A DNA stretch of 64,000 bases, taken from assembly GCF_016598615.1 (NCBI RefSeq), contig NZ_CP066831.1, forward strand, positions 4,588,001 to 4,652,000. The letters run 5' to 3'. Below the pieces are notes generated by a model. The model was not told where the DNA came from. It made no database searches and worked only from the letters and a program-made list of their open reading frames with translations. Positions 16,393-24,213 of the stretch are shown here, one piece after another. This DNA is from Streptomyces liliifuscus (GTDB lineage Bacteria > Actinomycetota > Actinomycetes > Streptomycetales > Streptomycetaceae). Each line of letters starts with the position of its first letter. The stretch's first letter is position 1. Position numbers and translations under genes: made by a program.

Positions 16393-18933
16393 ATGACAGC
16401 GAGTACGGGCACCACACGCGGCGGCACCCTCTTCGGCGCGGCCGCCGCACTCGCGGTCGTGGCGGGCGGCGCGGTCGCCGCACTCGCCCCCGTGCACGAC
16501 ACCGTCTGGCCGGACGGGCCGGTGCTGCTCATCGAGTGGGTACTGCTCGCAGCGGTCGCCGTGTGGTGCACCGAACTGGCCGTCGCCCGCGCCGCGCAGA
16601 CCCGTACGTACACCGATACCGACGGACCCCGCGCGCTACGGCTCGGCGCCACCGGCATCCTGGCGACAGCCCTGACCGCGGAACTGATCCTGATCACCGC
16701 CAGATGCGCCGAGGACCAGGCCTACGGGATGGCCTGGGCGTCCGGTGGCGTACTCCTCGCCCTGTTCGCGGGCGCCACGTGGCGCAGCTCCGTCCTCAGC
16801 AGCGAAAACGGCTCGGGCTACACCCCGTCCGACACGTTCCTGGTCGGTGCCGCCTTCGTACTGGCCGAGGCGTGCGGCGCCTGGCTGACCGCGCGCTTCG
16901 CCGTGGAGGGGCCACTGTGGGCGGCCTGGGCCCTGGGGTGCGCGATGGTGGCGCTGGCCGCGGGCTTCTGGCTGTCCGACTCGCCGTCCTGGGAGGCCGA
17001 GTCGACGTACCAGAAGGTGTTCGGGTCCGTCGCGGTCCTGGGCGTGGCGGGTGTCGTGGCACGGTCCGCCGTGCGCGGGGAGACTGTGGCCGCGTGGTGG
17101 GTGGGCGGCGTCGTGGTGGGGGTTCCGCTGATCGGCTTCGGGGCGGTGTTCCTCTGGGCCTTCCTCGCGGCGCTGCTGGACGCGGGCGGGCGCGGCAGGG
17201 CGGTCTCACTGGAGGCGCAGCTGGCCGGAGTCCTCGTACCCGTGGCCAGTGTGGGGTGGGCGAAGCCAGGCACGGAATTGTGGGGTGGGCAGGGATCCGG
17301 CGCCGAGCGGCTCCTGGGCGCGAGCTATCTCGCGGGCACGATCGCGGTCATGCTGGTGGCACAGAGCACCGTGCTCGCCTGGACGGGCACCGCCCCACCA
17401 CGGCGATGGGTGGTCGGACTGGTTGGGGGCGTACGCAGGTTCGCACCTCCTGATGCCGAGCGGTCGACGTCTCCGAACTACCCCTACGGATCGAACCCCG
17501 CGCGCAACCTGCACTACGAGCGAGGGCGGCGGGAGAGAGAGGAGCGCCTGCGCAACCACCTCGCGGACTTCCACGACCCGATGTCCACCGCGTGGCTCCG
17601 CCTCACGCATCCCCTGCAGTCCGCGGCCGTGCTGGAAATCCACCATCGCACCGCCGCCGCGACCGGACTCGCCATCGACGAGGTCTGGTCCCGGCTCGCC
17701 CTGATAGTCCCCGATCAGGCTGGTTCGCAGGCGCAGCGCCGGGAACGCAATGTGCTCGCCTGGCGGCTCGTCGTCGCGAGTGCCCTGTGCACGGCAGGCG
17801 TGTGGCTGGTCATCGCGCTCACCGGCGTCGGAGGCTTCGACCTGGAGGGCGGCTCGCCCGCACTGCTCGTCGCGGGACCCCTGCTCGTGGCGGCGGTGGC
17901 TCTGCGACAGGCGCGCAGCGCGGTGATCGACATGTACGCGGCCAAAGCGGAGGCCGTCCGGCTCTACCGATACGACCTGGCGAGGTCCCTGCGCCTCCCC
18001 GTTCCGGATGACGACACGGGCATGATCCGTCTGGCCTCCGAGCTGAGCGGCAGCGACGACGACCCGTACCTGAACCCGTACCCGTACCCGGAACACCGTC
18101 CGTCACCGCCGGGTGCGGCGGACCCGTCGCGGCTCGCCGCCGACGTGGCCGCCCTGGTCCGCGGCGACATCCGCGCCGACGTACGCCAAGCGGTCCGCGA
18201 CGAGTACGCCTCCCTGGTCCGGCAGAATCCTGCCCGCGCCGAACTCGCCGCCCCCGACCTCGCCCAGCTCGCGCGGGACATCGCCGAGAGCGCGGCCGAG
18301 CCCGTGAGTGCCCATCTCAAGAGCCATCTGACGGATCTGCAGCAGAAGTTCCACCAGGACGTCCGGGCCACGATCCGCTCCTCGCTGGAGGAGTCCGTGT
18401 CGGGTGCCCCCCTGACGAACTTCGTCGGCTATCTCGCGATCGAGCTGGACCGGAGCGCACAGGAGGGCGGCGAGCAGTCACCCGTACGGGCCGAGGGCGG
18501 GACGATCAAGGCACCCGCGGGCCGCCGCGTGGACCTGGTGGTCTCCGTCGTGCGCGACCCCCGCGCACAGACCCTCGCCTCGGTCGTCGCGAGCCGCCCG
18601 GGTACGGACTTCTTCGTCTTCGAGCCGGTACGGGTCGAGGGCGGCCGGGACGCCGAGACCGTGTCGTTCGACGCGATGGCCGACAGCTCGACGCTCACGC
18701 CGCTGCCCCAGCGCAAGAATCTGCTCGTCACCGACGAGCGGCAGACGGCCTTCGGGTTCCGGCTGCCGGCGGAGGCGGGCAGCCACGAGGTGTGGGTCCA
18801 GCTCTACCAGGCGGCCCACCTCGTCCAGGTCGTCGCCCTGAAGATCGAGGCGGAAGCCGCTCCGCCGGACGAGGCGACGGACGAGGCGCCGAGCGCGAGT
18901 GAGGCCACGGACGAGGCGACGGTCGACGAATGA
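16393..18933 (+). CDS. Large membrane protein of the CHAT-Pepco module
   Basis: The product is 846 residues and I do not recognise a named family over its length. About ten hydrophobic helices fill residues 8-340. A basic cytoplasmic stretch follows (R-G-R-R-E-R-E-E-R), then two more helices near 460-500 ending in a helix with L-Y-R-Y-D-L-A-R-S-L-R-L-P-V-P. Residues 570-690 are charged and helical, probably coiled coil. A beta-rich domain (about 700-815) ends in E-V-W-V-Q-L-Y-Q-A-A-H, and the tail is acidic Glu/Asp/Thr/Ala. The helix pair plus Y-D-L segment recalls membrane domains found with TRADD-N/effector proteins, but only loosely. The stop overlaps the CHAT gene (ATGA). It likely senses or executes at the membrane. 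Confidence 0.7.
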   Translation: MTASTGTTRGGTLFGAAAALAVVAGGAVAALAPVHDTVWPDGPVLLIEWVLLAAVAVWCTELAVARAAQTRTYTDTDGPRALRLGATGILATALTAELILITARCAEDQAYGMAWASGGVLLALFAGATWRSSVLSSENGSGYTPSDTFLVGAAFVLAEACGAWLTARFAVEGPLWAAWALGCAMVALAAGFWLSDSPSWEAESTYQKVFGSVAVLGVAGVVARSAVRGETVAAWWVGGVVVGVPLIGFGAVFLWAFLAALLDAGGRGRAVSLEAQLAGVLVPVASVGWAKPGTELWGGQGSGAERLLGASYLAGTIAVMLVAQSTVLAWTGTAPPRRWVVGLVGGVRRFAPPDAERSTSPNYPYGSNPARNLHYERGRREREERLRNHLADFHDPMSTAWLRLTHPLQSAAVLEIHHRTAAATGLAIDEVWSRLALIVPDQAGSQAQRRERNVLAWRLVVASALCTAGVWLVIALTGVGGFDLEGGSPALLVAGPLLVAAVALRQARSAVIDMYAAKAEAVRLYRYDLARSLRLPVPDDDTGMIRLASELSGSDDDPYLNPYPYPEHRPSPPGAADPSRLAADVAALVRGDIRADVRQAVRDEYASLVRQNPARAELAAPDLAQLARDIAESAAEPVSAHLKSHLTDLQQKFHQDVRATIRSSLEESVSGAPLTNFVGYLAIELDRSAQEGGEQSPVRAEGGTIKAPAGRRVDLVVSVVRDPRAQTLASVVASRPGTDFFVFEPVRVEGGRDAETVSFDAMADSSTLTPLPQRKNLLVTDERQTAFGFRLPAEAGSHEVWVQLYQAAHLVQVVALKIEAEAAPPDEATDEAPSASEATDEATVDE

Positions 18934-20198
18934 ACGAAGCACGGCCGCCGGATGTCTCCGTGCGTGTTCTGGCCACCGGTGAAGCGACCCGGCTGGAGTT
19001 CACCGCCCGCCGCCGGGGCGTCCCGCCGGTACGCGCCACCCTCGTCGGCAGCGACGCGCTGCTCAGGGTCCGGCAGGAACTGGACGCGGGACTGACCCGG
19101 CTCAAGGACGAACTCACCGCGTTCTCCGTCGAGGACAAGGACCTCAACCGGGTCTTCCAGAGCCTGCACGGCCTCGGCCGCACCCTGCTCTTCATCCTGT
19201 TCGGCTCACAGCAGGCCGTCCTGAAGGAACTGCAGAGGTTCTGGAACGAGGCTCTGCCCTTCGGCATGAACCCGGAACTGCCGCCCCCGCTCGTCGAATG
19301 CGTCGGCGGCAGGGAAGGCTTCCTGCCCCTGGAGTTCCTGCCGCTGTTCCGGATGTTCCCCGGGCCGACCGTCGAGACGCCGGGCGACTTCGCCACGGCC
19401 TGCCACTCACTCGTCGGCTTCTCGTGCGTGGTGCGCCGCGCCATGCTGCCCGCCCCGGTCCACGGCGGGACGACACTGGACACCGGACCCCGGGGTCGCG
19501 TCCCCGCCCGCTATCTCTACTACGAGCACCTCGAAGGAGCCGTCGAGGAACTGGCCTGGTTCGCCGAGGCCGGAGTCTCGCACATCGACCTCGAAGGCCC
19601 GTACCCCGACGGCGCGGACCACGGGCCGGGCCTCGCCGAGCAGATCTTCGACCCCCGGCTCCTCCTCGACGGCACACAGCGTGAACTGCCGGACCAGGTC
19701 CAGCACTTCGCCTGCCACTGCTACACCCGCTCCGACGACACGCTGGCCGCCGAGATCGAACTCAGCGGCGCCGGCAGGCACTCCCGCACCACGCTCGGTG
19801 CCCTCGGCGCGGACCTCGTCGCCCTGGGCGCGAGCCAGGAGCTGCGCGCCTTCGATCTGCCGCTGGTGATGATGAACGCGTGCGGCTCGGGCCGGATGCG
19901 CGCCCCGGGGGCGCCGTCGTTCCCGTACCTCTTCCTCATGAACGGCAACCGCGGCTTCATCGGCACCGAGACGGAGATCCCGGACGACATCGCCGCCGCG
20001 TTCTCCAAAGCGCTGTACGACCGTTTCCTCGTCCGCAGGATCCCGCTGGGCCGCGCACTCCTCGAATCCCGGCGGCACCTCCTGCACACGCTGCGCAATC
20101 CGCTCGGCCTCACCTACGCCGCGTACGCCGATCCCGGCCTGCACGTCCGTCCGACCCCCGAGGAGAACCCGCATGTCGCAGCCCCAGCCCTCCCCTGA
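18930..20198 (+). CDS. CHAT-domain (caspase-like) protease
   Basis: The product is 422 residues. The C-terminal half matches the CHAT peptidase pattern: V-Q-H-F-A-C-H-C with the likely catalytic His263, and L-V-M-M-N-A-C-G-S-G with the likely nucleophile Cys318, followed by F-L-M-N-G-N-R-G-F-I-G-T-E and a helix with F-L-V-R-R-I-P-L-G-R-A-L-L-E-S-R. The first 180 residues are not recognised. CHAT proteases act in bacterial conflict and cell-death systems such as gRAMP/Craspase and gasdermin-cleaving operons. The ATG overlaps the membrane gene by 4 bp and the end overlaps the next gene by 26 bp, so all three are co-translated. Confidence 0.85.
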   Translation: MNEARPPDVSVRVLATGEATRLEFTARRRGVPPVRATLVGSDALLRVRQELDAGLTRLKDELTAFSVEDKDLNRVFQSLHGLGRTLLFILFGSQQAVLKELQRFWNEALPFGMNPELPPPLVECVGGREGFLPLEFLPLFRMFPGPTVETPGDFATACHSLVGFSCVVRRAMLPAPVHGGTTLDTGPRGRVPARYLYYEHLEGAVEELAWFAEAGVSHIDLEGPYPDGADHGPGLAEQIFDPRLLLDGTQRELPDQVQHFACHCYTRSDDTLAAEIELSGAGRHSRTTLGALGADLVALGASQELRAFDLPLVMMNACGSGRMRAPGAPSFPYLFLMNGNRGFIGTETEIPDDIAAAFSKALYDRFLVRRIPLGRALLESRRHLLHTLRNPLGLTYAAYADPGLHVRPTPEENPHVAAPALP

Positions 20199-20547
20199 CA
20201 CCTCGGACACCCCGGACACCCCGGACACCATCAGCGTTCTGGGTCTGGAGGACACCGATCAGGGACGCACCGACCGGCTGGCCTTCCGGCGGCTGGAGGA
20301 ATGGCGGGCCGCCCGTACGGAGATTCCCGCCGAGGAACTCCAGTCCCGCCTCGGCGACTTCGTGGCCACCATGCGCGGTGTGATCGCCTCCCTGCCCCAG
20401 AAGGCGGGCGAGTTCCAGCTGAACGAGGTCACGTTCAGCGCCGAGGTGAGCGCCAAGGGCACGGTGTCGCTGCTCGGCTCCGGCGGCGAACTGGCCGGGC
20501 AGGCGGGGATCACCTTCACGTTCACCCGGGCCGAAACTCCGGGCTGA
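20173..20547 (+). CDS. Small Pepco/Trypco-like accessory protein
   Basis: The product is 124 residues, with GAGGAGA 7 bases before the ATG at 20173 inside the CHAT gene. After a Pro/Asp/Thr-rich start (D-T-P-D-T-P-D-T) comes an amphipathic helix (R-L-G-D-F-V-A-T-M-R-G-V-I-A-S-L). Beta strands follow: F-Q-L-N-E-V-T-F-S-A-E-V-S-A-K-G-T-V-S-L and I-T-F-T-F-T-R. The L-N-E-V-x-x-S-x-x-V-S-A-x-G pattern is what I know from peptidase-co-occurring domains (Pepco, Trypco) beside CHAT, caspase or trypsin-like enzymes in conflict systems. It may regulate or deliver the protease. The family assignment is by eye. Confidence 0.7.
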   Translation: MSQPQPSPDTSDTPDTPDTISVLGLEDTDQGRTDRLAFRRLEEWRAARTEIPAEELQSRLGDFVATMRGVIASLPQKAGEFQLNEVTFSAEVSAKGTVSLLGSGGELAGQAGITFTFTRAETPG

Positions 20548-20663
20548 GTCCGGGCCGAGTCCGAGCCAGCCCGGAGGTGAGTCCGAATCACCCCGAGCCG
20601 ACTCCGAACTACCCCTGTCCGAACCCGAGTTGACGACGGACAAATCAGGAACAGAAGCACTAC

Positions 20664-20677
20664 CCACGTAAACGTGG
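20664..20677. promoter_or_regulatory. Candidate operator palindrome before the DUF485-symporter operon
   Basis: CCACGT-AA-ACGTGG is a perfect 14-bp palindrome located 163 bp upstream of the DUF485 start. It is followed by GTTAAC-GGCG-GTAAC (20677-20691). The rest of 20548-20839 holds no gene. The regulator is not apparent. Confidence 0.35.
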
Positions 20678-20839
20678 TTAACGGCGGTAACACCCGAGGT
20701 CAGCGAAGTAAGCGCATACCGACCAGACAGTTTGGCGAAACCCTCGCGCAGGCCTGCTACCTGCGAGTAGCGTGCGTCCTCGCTCACCCCCCGCTCCCTG
20801 CGGTCCGCACCGGGCCCGAGCCACGCAAGGAGAACCGGG

Positions 20840-21313
20840 ATGTCTTACGACACGTCCCCGTCGTACCCCGTTCCACCGCACCATCCGCCCCACAACTCAT
20901 CACCGTCCTACTCGACATACCCGTCACAACCGACCTATCCCTGGGCTCCACAACCGCCCGAGCACGAACCCGCCAGACAGCCGAACCGGCATCGCCACAC
21001 CGCTCTGGGGCACCACAGCGACCTGCGGGTGCTGCGCACCGCGTACCGCTGGCAGCGGCGCGTGGCGACGCTGACCGCACTCGGTTACTTCACGCTGTTC
21101 CTCGTCCTGTCCGCGTCGGCGCCGTCGTTCATGACGAGGGAGGTGGCCGAGGGGCTGCCCCTCGGCCTGCTGCTTGGGCTGTTCCAGATGCCCGTCACCT
21201 GCGTGGCGATCGCGCTGTACGAGTACACGGCCCGCCGGGGCGTGGACCCGATCGCCGAGCGGATACGGAAGCAGGCGGAACTGGACACCAAGCGGGCGGA
21301 GTCCGGCCGATGA
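20840..21313 (+). CDS. DUF485-family inner membrane protein
   Basis: The product is 157 residues, with AAGGAG before the ATG at 20840. A long Pro/Ser/Tyr/His-rich cytoplasmic tail (1-65) precedes the DUF485 core: L-R-V-L-R-T-A-Y-R-W-Q-R-R and two membrane helices at about 77-97 and 112-135. DUF485 proteins are almost always encoded directly before an ActP-type symporter, as here, where the stop overlaps the next start (ATGA). A role as a small subunit or stabiliser of the symporter is inferred. YjcH beside ActP in E. coli is the known parallel. Confidence 0.9.
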   Translation: MSYDTSPSYPVPPHHPPHNSSPSYSTYPSQPTYPWAPQPPEHEPARQPNRHRHTALGHHSDLRVLRTAYRWQRRVATLTALGYFTLFLVLSASAPSFMTREVAEGLPLGLLLGLFQMPVTCVAIALYEYTARRGVDPIAERIRKQAELDTKRAESGR

Positions 21314-22920
21314 CGGGTTTCAGCAGTTCCGCCCAGGCGATGTCGCTCGTGGCGTTCACGGTCGTGGCGACCATCACGCTGTTGCTGTGCGTGATGACGG
21401 GCCCGGACCGGGACGACCTCGACGAGTTCTACACGGGGTACGGCTCCCTCTCCCCCATGCGCAACGGCCTGGCCATCGCGGGTGACTACATCTCCGCGGC
21501 CACCGTGCTCGGCACGGGCGGCGTGATCGCGTTCTTCGGGTACGACGGTGTCGTACTCGCCCTCAGTACCGCCCTCTCCCTCATGCTGCTGATGTTCCTG
21601 CTGGCCGAACCCCTGCGGAATGCGGGCCGGTTCACCATGGGCGACGCGCTGGCACGACGGATGCCGGGACGGGCGGTACGGATCACGGCGTGCGCGGCGA
21701 CGCTGGCCGCGCTGCTCCCGCTGATGCTGGTCCAGCTAGCCGGAACCGGCGATCTGCTGGCGTTCATCCTCGGCTTCTCCAGCGAGGGGCTGAAGACGGG
21801 CTGCATCATCGGGCTCGGCGCGCTGATGATCAGCTACGCGGCGATCGGCGGCATGAAGGGCACCGCCCTCATCCAGATCCTGAAGATCGTGATGCTGCTC
21901 GGCTCGGGCGCCGTCATCGCCGTACTCATCCTGAACAAGTTCGACTGGAACCTCGGCGGCCTGTTCAACCAGGCGGCGCGGAGCAGCGGGGCCGGATCCT
22001 CGTTCCTGAGCTCGGGGCTGCAGTTCGCGGGCGGACCCAATCCCCGCCTGGACATGATCAGTTCGGAGCTGACGGTGGTCCTTGGCGGGGCCTGTCTGCC
22101 GCACATCACGATGCGTATGTACACGGCGGGCAGCGCGCGTCAGATACGCCGCTCGATGTCCTGGGCGGTGCCGGCCGTGGCGCTGTTCGTGCTGATCATC
22201 ACGGTCGTCGGGTTCGGAGCGACGGCGCTGATCGGGCGGGAGGCGATCGCGGCGGAGGACCCGCAGGGCAACACTGCGTATCTGCTGGGCGCGCGAGCCG
22301 CGTTCGGGGCGGACGTCTCGACGGCCGAGACCTTGCTGTTCACCACCGTCACTGCGGCGATCTTCCTGACCGTGCTCGCCTCTGTCGCCGGGATGATCCT
22401 CGCCTGCGCCAACTCCCTTGCGCATGACGTCTTCGCGCACGGCAAGAAGCAGTTGTCGCCGCGACGGGAGATGACGCTGGCGCGGGCGTCCGCGGCGGCG
22501 GTCGGCATCCCGGCGATCCTGCTGGCCACGCTGGTCCAGCACCACAGCCTGCAGCCGCTGGTGACGCTGTCGTTCTGCCTCGGCGCGTCCGCCATCGCGC
22601 CGGCGCTCGTCTACAGCCTGTTCTGGCGGCGGTACACGCGGGCCGGGCTGATGTGCACGCTCATCGGCGGCTCGGTGAGCACGCTCGTTCTGATGACCGG
22701 TACGAATCTGGTGTCCGGGTCGCCCATATCGGCCTTCCCCGGCCACGACTTCACCTGGTTCCCCTTCACCACGACCGGGATCGTCTCCATTCCGCTGGGC
22801 TTCCTCTTCGGCTGGCTCGGCACGGTGGCCTCCGGCCGGGGCGCGGCCGAGGAACAGCGGAAGCAGTACGAGGCTGTGGAGGGGTGGATTCTCGCGGGGG
22901 CTGTTCGGAGGGGCGACTGA
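21310..22920 (+). CDS. Sodium:solute symporter, ActP-like (acetate/monocarboxylate)
   Basis: The product is 536 residues with about thirteen membrane helices of the SSS family. The N-terminal F-Y-T-G-Y-G-S-L-S-P-M-R-N-G-L-A-I-A-G-D-Y-I-S-A-A-T is the signature of the ActP acetate/glycolate branch, together with G-G-A-C-L-P-H-I-T-M-R-M-Y-T. It should import short monocarboxylates with sodium; the exact substrate cannot be read from sequence. It is translationally coupled to the DUF485 gene. A hairpin of inverted repeat modules (22972-23025) follows about 50 bp after the stop. Confidence 0.93.
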   Translation: MTGFSSSAQAMSLVAFTVVATITLLLCVMTGPDRDDLDEFYTGYGSLSPMRNGLAIAGDYISAATVLGTGGVIAFFGYDGVVLALSTALSLMLLMFLLAEPLRNAGRFTMGDALARRMPGRAVRITACAATLAALLPLMLVQLAGTGDLLAFILGFSSEGLKTGCIIGLGALMISYAAIGGMKGTALIQILKIVMLLGSGAVIAVLILNKFDWNLGGLFNQAARSSGAGSSFLSSGLQFAGGPNPRLDMISSELTVVLGGACLPHITMRMYTAGSARQIRRSMSWAVPAVALFVLIITVVGFGATALIGREAIAAEDPQGNTAYLLGARAAFGADVSTAETLLFTTVTAAIFLTVLASVAGMILACANSLAHDVFAHGKKQLSPRREMTLARASAAAVGIPAILLATLVQHHSLQPLVTLSFCLGASAIAPALVYSLFWRRYTRAGLMCTLIGGSVSTLVLMTGTNLVSGSPISAFPGHDFTWFPFTTTGIVSIPLGFLFGWLGTVASGRGAAEEQRKQYEAVEGWILAGAVRRGD

Positions 22921-22958
22921 GGGGGCGGGGCCGAGGGTGGTGTGTCGGCTGCCGGCCG

Positions 22959-23030
22959 GTGGGGGCTGGCCGCGCAGTTCCCCGCGCCCCTAAAGGGCGC
23001 TTTTCAGGGGCGCGGGGAACTGCGCGCCCA
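22959..23030. repeat. Module B inverted pair forming a hairpin
   Basis: A reverse copy (GCGCAGTTCCCCGCGCCCCT, 22972-22991) faces a forward copy (23006-23025) across a 14-nt loop. Together they make a 20-bp perfect stem downstream of the symporter gene, probably its terminator. The outer flanks carry the GGGGGCTGGCC / GCCCAGCC extensions of the module. Confidence 0.8.
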
Positions 23031-23078
23031 GCCACGGCCGACCCGCACCCGACACACAGACCTCAGCCCCGTCCTTCC

Positions 23079-23115
23079 AGGGGCGCGGGGAACTGCGCGG
23101 CCAGCCCCCACCGGG
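23079..23115. repeat. Dispersed intergenic repeat, module B
   Basis: Forward copy: AGGGGCGCGGGGAACTGCGC followed by GGCCAGCCCCCACCGG. It lies directly after the 3' end of the coiled-coil gene, which reads leftward and stops at 23136. Confidence 0.85.
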
Positions 23116-23135
23116 CCGCAGCCGAAAAGAACCCG

Positions 23136-24023
23136 CTACTCCGCCGTCGCTCGGCCCGTCAGGGCTGTGAGGCTGTTGCGGACGTGGGTCATGTGGGCAC
23201 TGACGTCGTCCCACTCGTCACCGTGTTCGCGCAGGACACGTTCCGTCTCGCGCGAGATGCGGTCCTCGTGGAGCCGCGCCTCGGCGAGGAGTTCGGCGGC
23301 CCGGGCCTCGGCGTCCTCCTGGAGGTGCCGGGTGGACTCGTGCGCCTCGGCGAGGGCCCGCTCGGCCTCGGCCAGCTCCGCCACCGCGCGCGAGGCCCGC
23401 TCGTCGTGGCGCGCGTCGAGCGCCGCCTCCCGTTCGGCCGCCTCGCGCGCAACCCGCTCCCAGCGCTCGGCGTGCTCCTTCTCCTGCTCGGCGAGAAGCG
23501 CCTCGCTGCGCCGCCTCGTCTCGCGCAGCGCGGCCAGCGCCTCACCGCGGTTCTCCTTCACATCGCGCCGCGCGGCGATCCGCATCTCGTCGGCCTCGGC
23601 CTGCGCACCGAGCAGCCGGTGCCGGACCCGCTCCTCGGCCTCACCGCGCACCGCGTCGGCGTACGCGCCCGCGGCCGCGCGCAGTTGACCGCCCGTCGTC
23701 TCGGCCTCCTCCACGACCAGCCGGGCCTCCCGCCGCGCGCCCTCGCTCACGGCCGCGGCCTCCTCCTCGCCCAGTTCGAAGAGCCGCCTGGCACGGTCGC
23801 CGAGCGTCTCGTACGTCTGGGGAGCCAGCCCCGCGACGACCTCGTGCAGCCGGTCCGCCTCGGTCTCCATCTCCCTGGCCAGTACGGTCAGCCGGGCGGC
23901 CCGTTCCCAGGCGGCGTCACGCCCCCGGGAGAGCGCCGCGGCGTACGCGTCGACCTGGTCGGGACGGTAACCGCGCCCCCGTACGGCCTCGAAGCCATGA
24001 GGCGACACCGATGCGTTGCTCAT
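23136..24023 (-). CDS. Coiled-coil protein of the DivIVA/'cellulose-binding' type
   Basis: The product is 295 residues. The ATG at 24023 is preceded by GGAGAGGGG. The N-terminus (G-F-E-A-V-R-G-R-G-Y-R-P-D-Q-V-D-A-Y) is a DivIVA-like pattern. Almost everything after residue 40 is heptad-rich coiled coil with Glu/Ala/Arg bias, including repeated A-E-A-E and R-R-E-A runs. Actinobacterial databases label such proteins 'cellulose-binding', a historical name; a cytoskeletal or polar scaffold role is more likely. It is monocistronic, and separated from the next operon by a strong terminator. Confidence 0.8.
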   Translation of the reverse strand: MSNASVSPHGFEAVRGRGYRPDQVDAYAAALSRGRDAAWERAARLTVLAREMETEADRLHEVVAGLAPQTYETLGDRARRLFELGEEEAAAVSEGARREARLVVEEAETTGGQLRAAAGAYADAVRGEAEERVRHRLLGAQAEADEMRIAARRDVKENRGEALAALRETRRRSEALLAEQEKEHAERWERVAREAAEREAALDARHDERASRAVAELAEAERALAEAHESTRHLQEDAEARAAELLAEARLHEDRISRETERVLREHGDEWDDVSAHMTHVRNSLTALTGRATAE

Positions 24024-24142
24024 CCTCGAATCCCCTCTCCGGCATGCGACGTACGACATGATTTGCCGCACATCTTGGTGGATCAGACGGAAGTGTTCAT
24101 AACGCGACACTCCGGACAAGGGTCGGACAGAGATGTGACGCA

Positions 24143-24180
24143 AAAGGGCCGGGCCCGGTCAACCGACCGGGCCCGGCCCC
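24143..24180 (-). terminator. Intrinsic terminator of the deaminase/SUKH operon
   Basis: A perfect 15-bp GC stem (24146-24160 with 24165-24179) with an AACC/GGTT loop is followed on the leftward transcript by CTTTTGCG. It lies 35 bp after the stop of the deaminase-SUKH fusion gene. Confidence 0.85.
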
Positions 24181-24213
24181 CTCAGGACGTGCGGAGAGCT
24201 CAGCGACTCGACG

